Below are positions 12,981-24,106 of a DNA stretch of 64,000 nucleotides, in pieces. The DNA is from Chinchilla lanigera (lineage: Eukaryota > Chordata > Mammalia > Rodentia > Chinchillidae): positions 1,958,892 to 2,022,891 of the forward strand of contig NW_004955435.1 in the NCBI RefSeq assembly GCF_000276665.1. The letters are read 5' to 3'. Position 1 is the stretch's first letter; each line of letters starts with the position of its first letter. A program made the translations under genes and the position numbers. Under the pieces are notes generated by a model that ran no database searches, was not told where the DNA came from, and saw only the letters and a program-made list of their open reading frames with translations.

Positions 12981-13309
12981 GAAAAAAGTCGAAAGGAAGC
13001 ATCAGGGACACCATGTTGGTTCTGTGAAGTCTGTTATTTCCCTGGGCCCAAAGGCTGTGACGTGACATTCAGAGGCTTCTTATGCGCACAGTTACCCTTC
13101 TACAGGCTCTCTTGGTTTCAAAGGTTTTGTCTGTGATCCAACTCTGCTTTCTTGTTTTATGAGTTTAATTATTATGAGTAATCTTTTATAAGACATTGTT
13201 TCCTCTCCCAGAACAGAAAGCCTTGGTGTGGGGGGGAGAGTAAAATATAAATCTTGTAAGTGTTGTTAAAATATTTGTATGAAGAAGAGCCAAGGGTGGT
13301 CCTTTTCCC

Positions 13310-13505
13310 TAATGGGTGTGAGCACAAGCTTTGAGGTCAAAGGAGGATGCACACCCGGTTTCCTGCTATGCAATGCTGCACAACTCTGCTATAAAATGGG
13401 GGTAGCAATGCCTTCTTCATACAGTTGTTGTTTCCTGTGTTAAATGAGATAATGCATTATAATGCATGGTGCAAAGTTGCCGAACCATGATGGATGCACA
13501 CACAC
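13310..13505 (+). repeat. MIR SINE
   Basis: 'GCTTTGAGGTCAAAG', 'TATAAAATGGGGGTAGCAATGCC' and 'TTAAATGAGATAATGCATTATAATGCATGG' follow MIR core and tail order. A short ACACAC run closes the element. Confidence 0.7.
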
Positions 13506-13570
13506 ACACAAAAAAACAGCACTTAATAATAATCACTCTGAAGGAAATATCTCTACTTATCTAAAAATTG

Positions 13571-13690
13571 AATTAGATATGATGGCACATGCCTGTAACC
13601 ACCCAGGATGATCTCCATGAATTTGAGTGACTTTGATGCCAGCCTGAGCTACATAGCAAGATCCTGTCTTGAAAAAGCCAAAAAATTCAA
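13571..13690 (+). mobile_element. B1 SINE (7SL-derived), diverged
   Basis: 'GATGGCACATGCCTGTAACC', 'GATGCCAGCCTGAGCTACATAGCAAGATCCTGTCTTGAAAAAG' is the B1 layout with an A-rich end. The middle of the element is poorly matched. Confidence 0.75.
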
Positions 13691-14999
13691 AACATTTTAA
13701 AAATAAGAATAATCATTATTTAGCTAGAGTTCAGGAGTAGAAAACAGCAAACAGCTTCAAGTCCTTTTAGTGTTAATCAGGGAATTTTGCACTGGTCATT
13801 AAAAATATGAATATTTATAGAATTTCATATTAAGATACATTTTTCCATCAAAAGAAAAGCTAGATACAAATATGTAGGAGACCAGTGCAGCTTTTGGGCA
13901 ACGCACAAAATTATTCTCTTGAGGTATTATTCTCAAAATAATGGATTTTACTTGTCGTAGGAAATTTTTTTTCTGCCTTTCCATCACAATTGCAATCAGC
14001 ACACTACCTGCTTTCTGCACAACAGAAGCAGCTGGATCACCCATTCTGATGAGGGATTACTCTTCAGTATTTATAGTAACACCCATTTCACCAAGTGGAG
14101 CCCAAGGAAGGAAAAAACAAACAACTGATCTTTCCTATAACAGGTAACTGTTTTCTTTTGTATGAAATTTCCTTTCCTATTGCTTTCACTAGCTTCAGAT
14201 TTGGAAGCTCATTTCACCACTCAGGGGACACGAAAAAGCAGCCAAACCAACGCAGCCAATAGAAATGTAATTTAAAAATATAAAGCTTTGCCTAAAAAAT
14301 CCTATAGAAGCATTAAGCTAAATATTGGAGGATGAAAACCAGCGTATAAACATGCAGAAGACCTTGCAGTCTGAACAGGGACTATGTTTGAAGTCAGACA
14401 TGCATAAATATGTGTGTCTTTTCCCAGCGATTTTAATGAAATGGTTAATTCTGTTGTCATGGCAACAAAGCACAGCTGTGATAAAAAGCTAAAGGTCTAC
14501 AACATAATGCCCAATACAAGGTCTTTAATTCTAAAGCTGATTTTCTTAGCTACAATAGAAGTGATGTGTTTTCAATATCATCCTAAGCTTTCACATCAAA
14601 TCCTTCTACTTAATCCAATAAATAGACGAGTGGCATAAAAAGGAATATATGTTTGCACATTATAAACCTTATAAAAGAAGTTTCCCTATGTCCAATCTTA
14701 AGAGGGAATCTGGAAAGTAAACACATGCTACCTCAAAATAATAACCTATTCTGCACAAAACCTTAAAAAATGGAAAATATTCAAATGGGATATCGGGGTA
14801 ATTATCAACTACATTATTATCTGACCTGTCAGCAGGAATGTATTATATTTGAGATACTAATATCACCGCTACTACCATCACCAACACAACAGCAAAAGTA
14901 ATTCAATTTTAAAAACTCACTAGAACATAATAATGCAAGTGGCAAAGTTGTTCTATAGGTCTATTTATATTATTTGCTGAAGGTATCACACTGGTGGAA
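13691..14999. other. Intergenic AT-rich DNA, nothing recognised
   Basis: No repeat consensus or gene structure is seen. Confidence 0.4.
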
Positions 15000-15420
15000 G
15001 ATACACTCTGGACTCATACACACAGAGTCCCTCAGCATCTTTCACAATTCTTTTGTCTCCTTCTGCTCTGCTCCCGCGGAGATGATCTAGATTTCTGCTT
15101 TCTTCATCACTACCTGCTACGATCTGTCAGACCTGTCTCACCCACTCCACTCCAGCTTCTTAACCCGGGTGCCCAGATGCTCCCCTACGTTATGCCAGTG
15201 GAAAGGCTCTCTGCCTCGCTCTCCACGCAGCTGTCAGAGCCACTTTCCAAAACATACATAGGTCACATTGTATCTGTTCTGTTCAAGGCTTCCAGATTTC
15301 CTCCCTGTACTGCCTGAGAAAAAGCCAAAATTCTCAGCTTCAGTTAGAAAGGACCTCATGATCTAAAGCTTGGTAATTCAGCTCTTCTGATAGTCCACAT
15401 CTTACTCTTTAATCAAAAAA
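15000..15420 (+). repeat. L2 LINE fragment
   Basis: 'GTGGAAAGGCTCTCTGCC', 'GTCAGAGCCACTTTCC', 'CATAGGTCACATTGTATC', 'GTTCAAGGCTTCCAGATTTC' and 'AAAGGACCTCATGATCTAAAGC' resemble the L2 3' region with its 'ATCATGTCAC ... GGCTTCCCA ... GGCCTGCATGATCTGGCC' order. The 107-codon open frame here is a by-product. Confidence 0.65.
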
Positions 15421-15989
15421 CTCGTTTGAAGTCTCTGACTGTATTAAATATGCAGTATGTTCCCAAAATCTGTGTCATTTCAGTTATTTTGTTTTTTACT
15501 TTAAATATTTCTTTTTGCTTCTCCATGTAATACTCTCCAACTTGTAGTTTAAATTATAACTCATATTTTCAAAGTGAGCAACATAGTATTTAATGTGGAA
15601 TAGTAAAAAATGCTCAAAATTGAAATAATTCATGGTTAGATAAGCAAGTTAATTAAATTATAACATAGACATAATATGAAAAAGTTCCAAACTATGTCAG
15701 AGATACACACGCATTGATTCAGAAACATTTTGTTGCTATCCTTTTAGGCTACTGTTAGGTTAAAAATTAGTACATTTAATGTGATTCAATTTCTAAAAAT
15801 TAACATTATTTTTGTATACAGTAATTCACATAATATAAAATTTTTTTAGGTTTAAGTTTGATTTTTTAAAAAAATGTATATTACCATGTAACCACTATCA
15901 CAGTCAATATGTTTACCTGGCATGCTTTTGTCGCTGAAAAGCTTCCTCTGTTTCCATTTCTGGTCAGTGCATGCCACCTTGGCTCCATG

Positions 15990-17000
15990 CACTGCAGGTT
16001 TGCCTTCTATCACTAGAGATAAGATTCCTTTTCCAGAGTTTTGTATGAATAGATTCACAGCGTCTTCTTTTTTGCGTTTGCCTTTTTGAATGTAATGATT
16101 TTGAGACTCACCAGTTGTTGTTTATATCAATAATCCCTTTATTTTTACTGCCAGTCATATTTTACTTGCATATTCAGGAATTTATCTACTCACATGTTGA
16201 TGGGCATTTGGATTATTTTCAGTTTTTGCTTGTGACGAATAAAGCCTCTGTGAACACTCACGTGGACATTTATTTTCCTTTGTCTTGGGCAGCCACCTAA
16301 GAGTGGAACTAGAACTGCACAATTGATTGGTGTCTTCATGCATTCTTGCCTGATGTAACAAAGTACCATAGACCGGATGGCTGGCACACACATTCAAGTC
16401 TCACAGCCCTAGAGGCCCAGAAGTCCTAGGCCATGTTGCCGTCAGATGCAGCGTCTGATGAGGGCTTGCTTTCTGATTTACAGGTGATTTCCATCTTGCT
16501 GTGGCAAGGGGCCAGAGGTCTCTGTAGTCTCTTTTATAAGGGCTCCATCTCAATGACCTAATTATTTCCAAAGCTATATCTCCATCACACTATGAGTTAG
16601 AATTTCAACATGAATTTTGGGAAGAAACACATTCGGTCCATAACCACAAGTATGTGTGTTTTTAGCTTCATAGAATGCTGCCAAACTGTTCTTCAAAGTT
16701 ATTAAGTATTTTTTCTGGAATAAGATGGATCCTCAGGGTGATTTTTGGTTTTTTTGTTTGTTTGTTTTTGTGGAAGGTGGACTATTTTGGTTTTTTCTTT
16801 CTTTTGATTTTTAAAATTTTAGTCTATTAGTACTGTGTTAGCAAAGTACTTACTTCTCTAATGCTTGGAGATGCTGAACATTTTTTCATGTGTTTATTAG
16901 CCATTTGTACTTCTTTTTCTGAGAAGTTCAGTTGCCTATTTTTTGATTGGGTCTTATTTTATTTTATTTTTAAACACTTTTTAAGTGGTAAGATTTACCT
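15990..17000 (-). mobile_element. Old L1 LINE 3' region, interrupted by an LTR
   Basis: The minus-strand L1 3' text 'TTGATGGGCATTTGGATTATTTTCAG', 'GACGAATAAAGCCTCTGTGAACA' (16198-16260) breaks at about 16335. It resumes after 16655 with 'AGAATGCTGCCAAACTGTTCTTC' and 'GATGCTGAACATTTTTTCATG' (16673-16890), as expected for one L1 split by a later insertion. Confidence 0.7.
16338..16655 (-). mobile_element. MLT1-like LTR (ERVL-MaLR), inside an L1
   Basis: 'TGTAACAAAGTACCATAGACCGGATGGCT', 'CCCTAGAGGCCCAGAAGTCC', 'TCTTTTATAAGGGC' and 'AACATGAATTTTGGGAAG...CGGTCCATAACC' is the reverse-complement order of MLT1 LTRs. It is an old solo LTR with no coding content. Confidence 0.75.
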
Positions 17001-17224
17001 GGGATTTTCTTTTCTTAAATGTTATTTTAAACAGGATAAAAAACATTAGAAATGATACAGACTTTGAAAAAACAAGATGAAAGGAATTCAAAAATGGTTG
17101 TTATATTGAATATTCTTCCCTTCAAAATACTTTTTCAGATTACCAGATATAAGCATGTAAAATTGTTTAAAAAAATTAAGCATTAGCTGTTCCTTTCAAT
17201 AAACAAATAGAAATTAATAGTCAA

Positions 17225-17740
17225 TTATCTTAGCTATCTTATATACATGTACATATATATATATTTTTTTTTCCTTTCCTTTCTTTGTTTCTTTTCTCCT
17301 TTCCCTCATCCCAATTGTTCTTTCTTTTTGAGCAGTTTCTTTCCCATTCACAATATCTATTGCACCTTTCAGATGTTATTTACTCTTTCAGGTTCTTACA
17401 CTAGAGAGACAATATGATGTTTACACATGTGGGTCTGATTTATTTCACTTATGATTATGGTCTCTAGTTGCATCCATTTGCCTACAAAAGCCTCGAGTTT
17501 ATCTTTCTTTTTAGCTAAGTAATGCTCTATTGTATAAAAATACCACAACTTTTTATCCATTCCTCACTTGATGGATCTTATTTTAGAGACTTAATTTTTT
17601 TTGTTTTGTATATATTCTAGATACTAGTCCCCGATCTGAAGAATATCTAGCAGAATGTTTTCCATTCTGCAGGCTGTCTCTGTGCTCTGTTCGTTGTTTC
17701 TTTTGCTGTGCAGAAATTTTCGGAGATGGATGGAAGGAGA
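17225..17740 (-). mobile_element. Younger L1 LINE 3' end
   Basis: 'CACTAGAGAGACAATATGATG', 'GGTCTCTAGTTGCATCCATTTGCC', 'TTTAGCTAAGTAATGCTCTATTG' and 'GCAGAATGTTTTCCATTCTGCAGG...TTTGCTGTGCAGAA' read the L1 3' end in reverse complement. Parts of 17330-17500 are the reverse complement of 29300-29460, so both come from the same L1 group. Confidence 0.8.
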
Positions 17741-18035
17741 GAGGAGTGGGGTGGAAAAGAATTGAAGGGTGCATTCAATGCTCCAGCCCCACACAAGGAA
17801 TGTGGACACTATGGACTACAAACATGCACTAATAAGAAATAAAATTTAAAACATCAAAAGTAGTATCAACCAAAGCTGCTGCAAATGTTCAAATCTTTTG
17901 CTCATTCTTTAATTTGCCTTTTAGTGGTAAGACTAAAAATATTTTTGTAGAAATAATTTCTGTCTTATGTCAGTATCACATAGTGTCATGAAGTATATTC
18001 TCAGTCAATCACTTCATTTTCATTTTCTTAGGAGT

Positions 18036-18136
18036 TTATTTATTTTATTTCATTCATTTTTGGTACTGGGAATCAAACTCAGGACCATGAGCTCTCCAGG
18101 CAGGTGCTTGTACTGCTGAGCTATTTCCCCAGCTCC
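18036..18136 (-). mobile_element. ID SINE
   Basis: 'TGGTACTGGGAATCAAACTCAGGACC', 'CTGAGCTATTTCCCCAGCTCC' preceded by a T/A-rich tail. Target duplication is unclear. Confidence 0.8.
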
Positions 18137-20095
18137 TTGGTATTTTATTTTGAGGGAAGTTTTCTGCGTTTATACTTTTATAAAAATAAAACATATACTC
18201 ATCAAACACAAAGAAGAACCTGGAAGATATCACAGTGTATATCTTTGGATCATCAAAATGATTACTTCTGGATGGTAAAATTGAAACTTATTTTTTATTT
18301 CTTCTCTAACTTTCTAAAATAGACATGCAGTACTTTTATAATTCAAAATATTATATACATGAATAATGTACAATTACAACAAATTTTTAGATAAATTTCT
18401 ATATTTTCTGTCTCATAATATGCTAACAAGAACTAGCTACGTGAAGAATGTATGCCGAAGAATAGAATGGAGAGATAATAATGAGTTTTGTACTTCTTAG
18501 CATCACTTAGCTATATTATCCATTTATTTCACTCATTCTCACTCAGCCAAGTGAAGCATGACTTTTGCCTGGAACAACCACACCCAAGTGGGCTCTTTTT
18601 ACACTCTGAGGTCTGTGAAAAGCTGACCAATCTGAAAAAGAAACCTTGAATTTGAAAAGTAAAACCTTTTCTTTCACTTTTTCCTAGAAGAGTTGACCTA
18701 GAGGAAAACATGGGGGCCCCACCCAGGTATCTGACATCATCATCTCCTCCTTACTGGAAGGGGTCAGATGAGATCTCAAGCTATTTAGACATATCTTAAT
18801 TATTAACAAGATGATAATTCTTTACACAGATGTCACCTATGTATTCCTTGGTCATCTGAACCAGGACAACAATATCATTATCCACATAATCAAATTGGAT
18901 GACTTCATCCTCCGGTTCTAATCTGTATGATATTATTAAGCAATTTCCTGTGAAACTTGAGCTACCAGACATTTGATACATCATTGTTAGTTGCTGTGTT
19001 TGATATCAGTTTTGGTTACTGTGGTGAAATCTTTTTGCTAATAAGTGCAAATATGTAGAGTGATTCCAATAGGTCTGAAGAACATTTGGATTAAAAAATG
19101 TTCTTTCAACAGAGGAGGTCCAGTTACCTGGTCATTCATGTGTAAATAAAAAACACAATCAGGAAGCTATGTGGGTTTTTTTTTCTGAATATATTGAACC
19201 AGTGACTACCTTTTTAGCAGTGGAATTCCTTTTTTCTTTTTGAGCAAGTATCTGAAGGCCAGGTTTTTGGGGTGTCAAGCATTTATGACTAGAGCTACCA
19301 GCATGTTTATTTTAATTTTGCGGTAGTATTCCACAAGGAAAAAACTTTTGCAAATATTAGCTTTACTCTGAATTTTTCTTCTAATTTCTATTTTGAAGGT
19401 AAATCACTTCCTATGAGCAGAGATATACATCTTGACATATTTTAAAATGAAACAGAAAAAAAAGTTTTTGAGTGCAAAAATAAAAAGTGCACATTATAAT
19501 CTTTAGGTTTTCCTGACAGGCGTGTATTTCTGGTGGACACAAGGGTGCTGCTGATTACTGATGAATTCTGAGTGCCTTGTTAACTTGTGTTAAAGAGCAC
19601 AAGTCATCTCTTAATCTGGCCAGTGCAATGCCCTATTCCACCTGGTAAGTCTTACTGACTGGCTCAGAACTGCTGGTTTATTGGACCACTGACTGTCAAG
19701 GGCCTCAAAGAAACAAGATGTAATTTTTAAGCCTTCTCATGCCTTTTCATTGGTGCTAGGAATGACTGCAGCAAGTCTGTGAAGACATCGTTAGTCTTTA
19801 TGTGAGAAAACTCCAAAGTGAACAGCAATATTTTTCACATAGCCAGAAAGCCTTTGAAGAAGTCAATCACCCATCTGGGGAAGGGTGAGTCCTACTATTC
19901 TGCCTTTTTTTCCTCTAGAACCCTAATGGTCACGGAAGAGGGTCCTGGGAACGATGGAAGAGTGATCTAGGATTCTCCCGGCAACAACTGAAAACCAGCA
20001 AACTGAGGACAAAGTTTAATTCAATTTAACATTCCCCTCTCAGCAAAAAAATCAGGAGTGCTTTAGGTTTCTGTTTGTAAATCAACCTATCAAAG
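18137..20095. other. Intergenic, nothing recognised
   Basis: No repeat or gene structure is seen. The minus-strand 62-codon frame at 18796-18984 has an acidic, protein-like composition but matches no family I know. Confidence 0.35.
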
Positions 20096-20097
20096 CT

Positions 20098-20235
20098 TCC
20101 ATGGTCTCACCTGTAAAATGGAGGTAATACTAATATCTATGTCTCTGACATTTTAAAGTTAAATGAAATCAGTAAATAAAGCCATTAGGACCATAGATAA
20201 CAAACACATAAAGGCTCAACAAGTAGTAACAATCT
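20098..20235 (+). repeat. MIR fragment
   Basis: 'CCATGGTCTCACCTGTAAAATGGAGGTAATACTAATATC', 'GTTAAATGAAATCAGTAAATAAAG' and 'AAAGGCTCAACAAGTAG' follow MIR core-to-tail order. Confidence 0.65.
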
Positions 20236-22880
20236 CGTTACTGCTGGTGTTAACATTACTGATATTAATTCTTTGCTTTCAATCTTATTATGATTTTATA
20301 GTTGTATCATGGTGCCTGTGAAGTACAGCTGTAAAATTTGTAAAGACAAACACACTGCACACTTCTTGGGAGTCATTGGAAAGCCTCACTGCTCCGGGAA
20401 CAACCATCGTCAAGCTTGATAGAAAGTTCCATCCCACTGAGCGAATAGCAGAAAGCTTTAAGTCTGCACTTGGAGGGCAGCGGGCAGTGGGGGCCTGTCG
20501 GTGCCTGAGCCGCGGTCCTGGGACACAGCGCGTTTCCCACTGCGCTGAGATAACATTCGAGACTGGCCAAGAACTGGTGGGAACTGGTGGGGATCGGTTC
20601 ACAGTTTTTTGGCAGCACAGGTCTATGGTCTCTTGTTCACAGTTCTGAAATCTGAAAAGCTCCAAGATCCAACAGATCGTGTTCGGGGCAGGGGATAATG
20701 TCGATTGTAAATAAAATCAAACTGACCGGCCTCATTTGGGCCAGATTCTATACTGTGAGACTGTTGTAGAGTCATCCTTGTCCTTCGATTGAATATTATA
20801 TGCATGAATATTAATGGTTTTGTGTATGAGGTGCTGCCTCAAATCTACTGAGAGTATATAGAATATAAAAGGTATGCATGTTTTTCTCAAATGTGAAAAA
20901 ACTTGAAACAGGAAAAGCGTTACTTCAAGCTATGAGGATACAGGATTAAGAATCACAGAGGTCCTTTGGCTGAGGGAAGTAAGCTGACCCAGCGTCAGTC
21001 GTCATCCTCTTCCTAGCCTCCACTGGACACCTGCTCCGTGGGACTCTGTCCCTGTCCTCCCTGCATGTGCCGGAGAGTTTCAGAGGAAACGGAGGCCCTC
21101 AAACTGAAGGTCGACAGCCACGACGGACTGGGATGGTGTGTTCCTTGGAGAAAAGATCTTCTCCTAAATTTTTTGAGCCCCAAAAGTCGAAATGAATAGA
21201 CTTTTTGACATTCAGGATTTGTTCTGAGTCATGATTTCTCCGGTGAGACTAGAAGATGACCTCCTGGGCAGAGCACTCCGGCTCCCATGGGCCTGGGTGC
21301 TGCTTCGGGCTTTCGGCTGTGTGTGTAGCTTGATCGCCCCAGCGAGCAACCGGCACACGTTGTCCATCGGCAACGTGGAGAGTGCCCGGCACGGTCACTC
21401 GGCGGCGACTCCACCCGTGTTCACTCTGCTCCTCTTGGAAGTGAAATCCCTCTCACGGGCAAAGATGCAGCACTTATGAACCATACCGATGTTTAAGGTG
21501 ATGCTGAAGAGTGACAAGGCTCCCAGGACTAAGCAAGCTACGGATGCTGTTGAGGAAACATTTCTGAAGAATATATAACTTGGAAGGAAATTTGTTTGCT
21601 AATGAAGTCCTAGAAATAGCGTCAGAGACAGAAATTACCGAGGTATCACGCATGGCAGGGAACCTTGGCTGGGAGAGACGGTGTGCTAGAGTGGGGTTCT
21701 GGTCTCTCAGAAATGCATCAAACTTTCCACTCATCAGAAGAATTCCTTAGTTTATTCCTAGTGGTTTATTTTTTCCTAGAAAAAAATATGCCAAGCAGAA
21801 GACTCGAGAGCCCAGGCTCCGTGATTCTTCTAGTTCTTAATGCACGTTCCGTTTACATAGCTGTGCTTATAAATGAAGTAGTAGGAGTTCGCCGCTAGAC
21901 ACGGGCTAAGAGCGGAAGAACAAGTTGCAGAATTTGTGCCCGGAGAACCTCTCGTGGGCAGGAAGCACACTCCTGAGCCCGCTTTGCTTACGCAGAGCAG
22001 CTCGGTGCTTAAGTAGTGCTGACTACAAGTGAGTGTTCTTCTTGTCAGATGAGAAACGCACATATTCTCCTCCAATTTTTTTTATCCTGAAGCAAAACAT
22101 CTATTTTAGTACTTTTTATTCTTTTCTAAGGTTAGGGTGCATCAGATTGACAACAGTTAGCCAAATAAAAATATTTACTAAGTATCTACTGTTTTCCTCG
22201 GTTCATTCCAGGCCCTGGGGGCATGAAAAGAAAGAGAGAAAAAAAAAGGAAAAAAGAAAAGAAATGTTCTTGCCCTGAAGAAACAAAAATGACAAACTTT
22301 ATACGGGAAGAAGATATTTCTGCAGCTACACCAGGGCAGGTGAGCATGGCTGATTGACAGTATGGAGCATTTGAGGCTGGCTTGGTTAAAGGCAAAGCAG
22401 AGAAAAGTGAGCTGACTTGGAGGGAGGTTCTGAAAACTTGAGAACAGAGGAAACGCTCTCTGTCTTCAGGGGCCAGCGGGGCACAGGAAGGAGACCAAGG
22501 CCTGGTGGCGGGTGGCTGCTGACCTGGAGGGCTCTCTCCACCACCGAAGGGGCAGTTGCTTCAATTTTAACTCAGATGTCTGCAAACTATTCCTCTAATG
22601 CACCGCATGATCAGTGTATTAGGTTTTCCAGCCATTCACCCCTGTTGTGATTTCACTATGCAACTCTGTTACCCACTATGGTATCTGGAGACGATGTGAT
22701 TACTGGATGGGTGCTCCTGCGTCTGTAAAACGTGCTTTACAAAAATCGGAGGCTCCAGCGCAGCTTCCATAGTTTTCCACCCGCTGCTCCATAGCTGATG
22801 GTTGCCAGATAGAAAACCAGATTGGATGTGAAAGACTCTGATTTCTAAAATGCTGACTCAAACAATTTTTTTGCCATCTT
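20236..22880. other. Intergenic with CpG-bearing patches
   Basis: The stretch is mostly unique. GC/CpG-rich patches lie at 20370-20580 and 21230-21420. A part at 22150-22290 resembles an old repeat ('ATTTACTAAGTATCTACTG...CCAGGCCCTGGGGGCATGAAAAG'). Open frames of 81-125 codons in the GC-rich patches overlap on both strands and match nothing I know. Confidence 0.4.
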
Positions 22881-23500
22881 GTTGTAGGCAGCTAAGTTAG
22901 ATAGAAGTATTACAGTCCGTCAGAGAGGGCCGGGCCCTCTAAGGAGCCAGCGCAGAAGACAAGACACCTTGCAACTGCAGGTGGGAGCAGGCCCCTCTGC
23001 TCTGGGCCAGGCCTCAAGACAAAAGATGTACAAACCCACCCACATAGGTCCAAAGGGTAAACATCAGGGATTTACAGTTTAAATAGGTATCAGTCACCTT
23101 GAGGAAGCCCGGAAGAGCCGCTAACCCAACCCCCTACAGGAAGAGCTTCTGTTCTGCTTAATGCCCGCTTGCTACAGGACTCATGACTCGCTTCCCCATT
23201 TGCTCCCGATTTAATCAACTTTACCTGCCCAGTTCTATTCCTGATCTCACTGGTTGACCATAGCTTTGTCCCAGCTCTGCCCCCTTGCCGTTTCCCATAT
23301 TTCCCACCTTGTAGCAGCCTCCCCTCATGGATTTGGTCTCTAAAGCAGGGGCCTTGGCAATCCACTCGGGCCTCCTTCTGTCTCTCGGACAGAAGCTTTC
23401 CTTCCCCCAGTGAATATATTCTGCTCTGAACCTCCGCGGTTCCTAAAATTCATTCTTTTATTTTACAGGACACGAACTCATCCCAGATATCTAGCAGTTT
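22881..23500 (+). mobile_element. Probable solo retroviral LTR
   Basis: A run with the character of an ERV LTR: 'CCTTGTAGCAGCCTCCCC', 'GACAGAAGCTTTCCTTCCCCC', 'AGTGAATATATTCTGCTCTGAACCTCCGCGGTTCCTAAAATTC' and 'AGGACACGAACTCATCCCAGAT' resemble the poly(A)/U5 end of rodent class I/II LTRs. No gag, pol or env is present. Edges and class are uncertain. Confidence 0.45.
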
Positions 23501-23689
23501 GGGAGTTTCCTTTCCCTGTACCAATCTCACCCCACTGCAGCCAATGTGCACACTCAGTAAACAAAGCTGTGGTCTTTCAGAATCAGCAAATTCTGATAAC
23601 TGAAGAGGAGAAAAGAGGCCTTCTAAGAAGGCAAAGGAGCCTGGGAAGATGATGAGGGGAGTGGGAAGTGGTGGGCGATTCAGGAAAAC

Positions 23690-23860
23690 GGGCAGTGGAG
23701 GGGATCCGGCTGGGGTCGCATCTGGACTCTGCCATCTGTTACCTGTGAGACTTTGGACAAGCTTACTGCCCTAGGCTGGGCTGCCCCGTTTCTGCACCAT
23801 GAGTACTAAGTGAGCTATATTCGTAATAAGACAATTCCTGGCAGAGAGAAATCATCAAGA
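23690..23860 (+). repeat. MIR SINE
   Basis: 'TCGCATCTGGACTCTGCCATCTG', 'GTGAGACTTTGGACAAGCTTACTGCCC' and 'CCCGTTTCTGCACCATGAGTAC' follow MIR order. Confidence 0.65.
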
Positions 23861-23897
23861 CATATTAGGAGGATGTATAAAAAAATCTAAGAATCTC

Positions 23898-24106
23898 AGC
23901 CAGGTATGGTGGCTCACACCTGTAATCCTAGCACTCTGGGAGAGTGAGTCGGGAGGGTCTCATGTTCAAGCTCAGCCTGGGCGACTTGGCAACTGAGTGA
24001 GATTCTGCCTCAAATTAAAAACGTAAAAAAGAGTGGAAGGCTGGGGCTGTAGCTCAGTGTGAATTCCTGAGTTCAGACTCTAGTACTGCAAAAAAGCAGA
24101 AGCAGG
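23898..24106 (+). mobile_element. B1-dID-like dimeric SINE (7SL part fused to ID part)
   Basis: The left monomer is 7SL-derived ('AGCCAGGTATGGTGGCTCACACCTGTAATCC', 'CAGCCTGGGCGACTTGGCAACTGAGTGAGATTCTGCCTCAA'). After an A-rich linker comes an ID-type right monomer ('GGCTGGGGCTGTAGCTCAGTG...GAGTTCAGACTCTAGTACTGCAAAAAA'). This dimer architecture is known from several non-muroid rodent lineages and supports the taxonomic call. Confidence 0.75.

Noticed and set aside
18796..18984. 62-codon minus-strand frame with protein-like acidic composition
   Set aside because: I considered a processed pseudogene, but could not match any parent protein and saw no poly(A) tail or target duplication.
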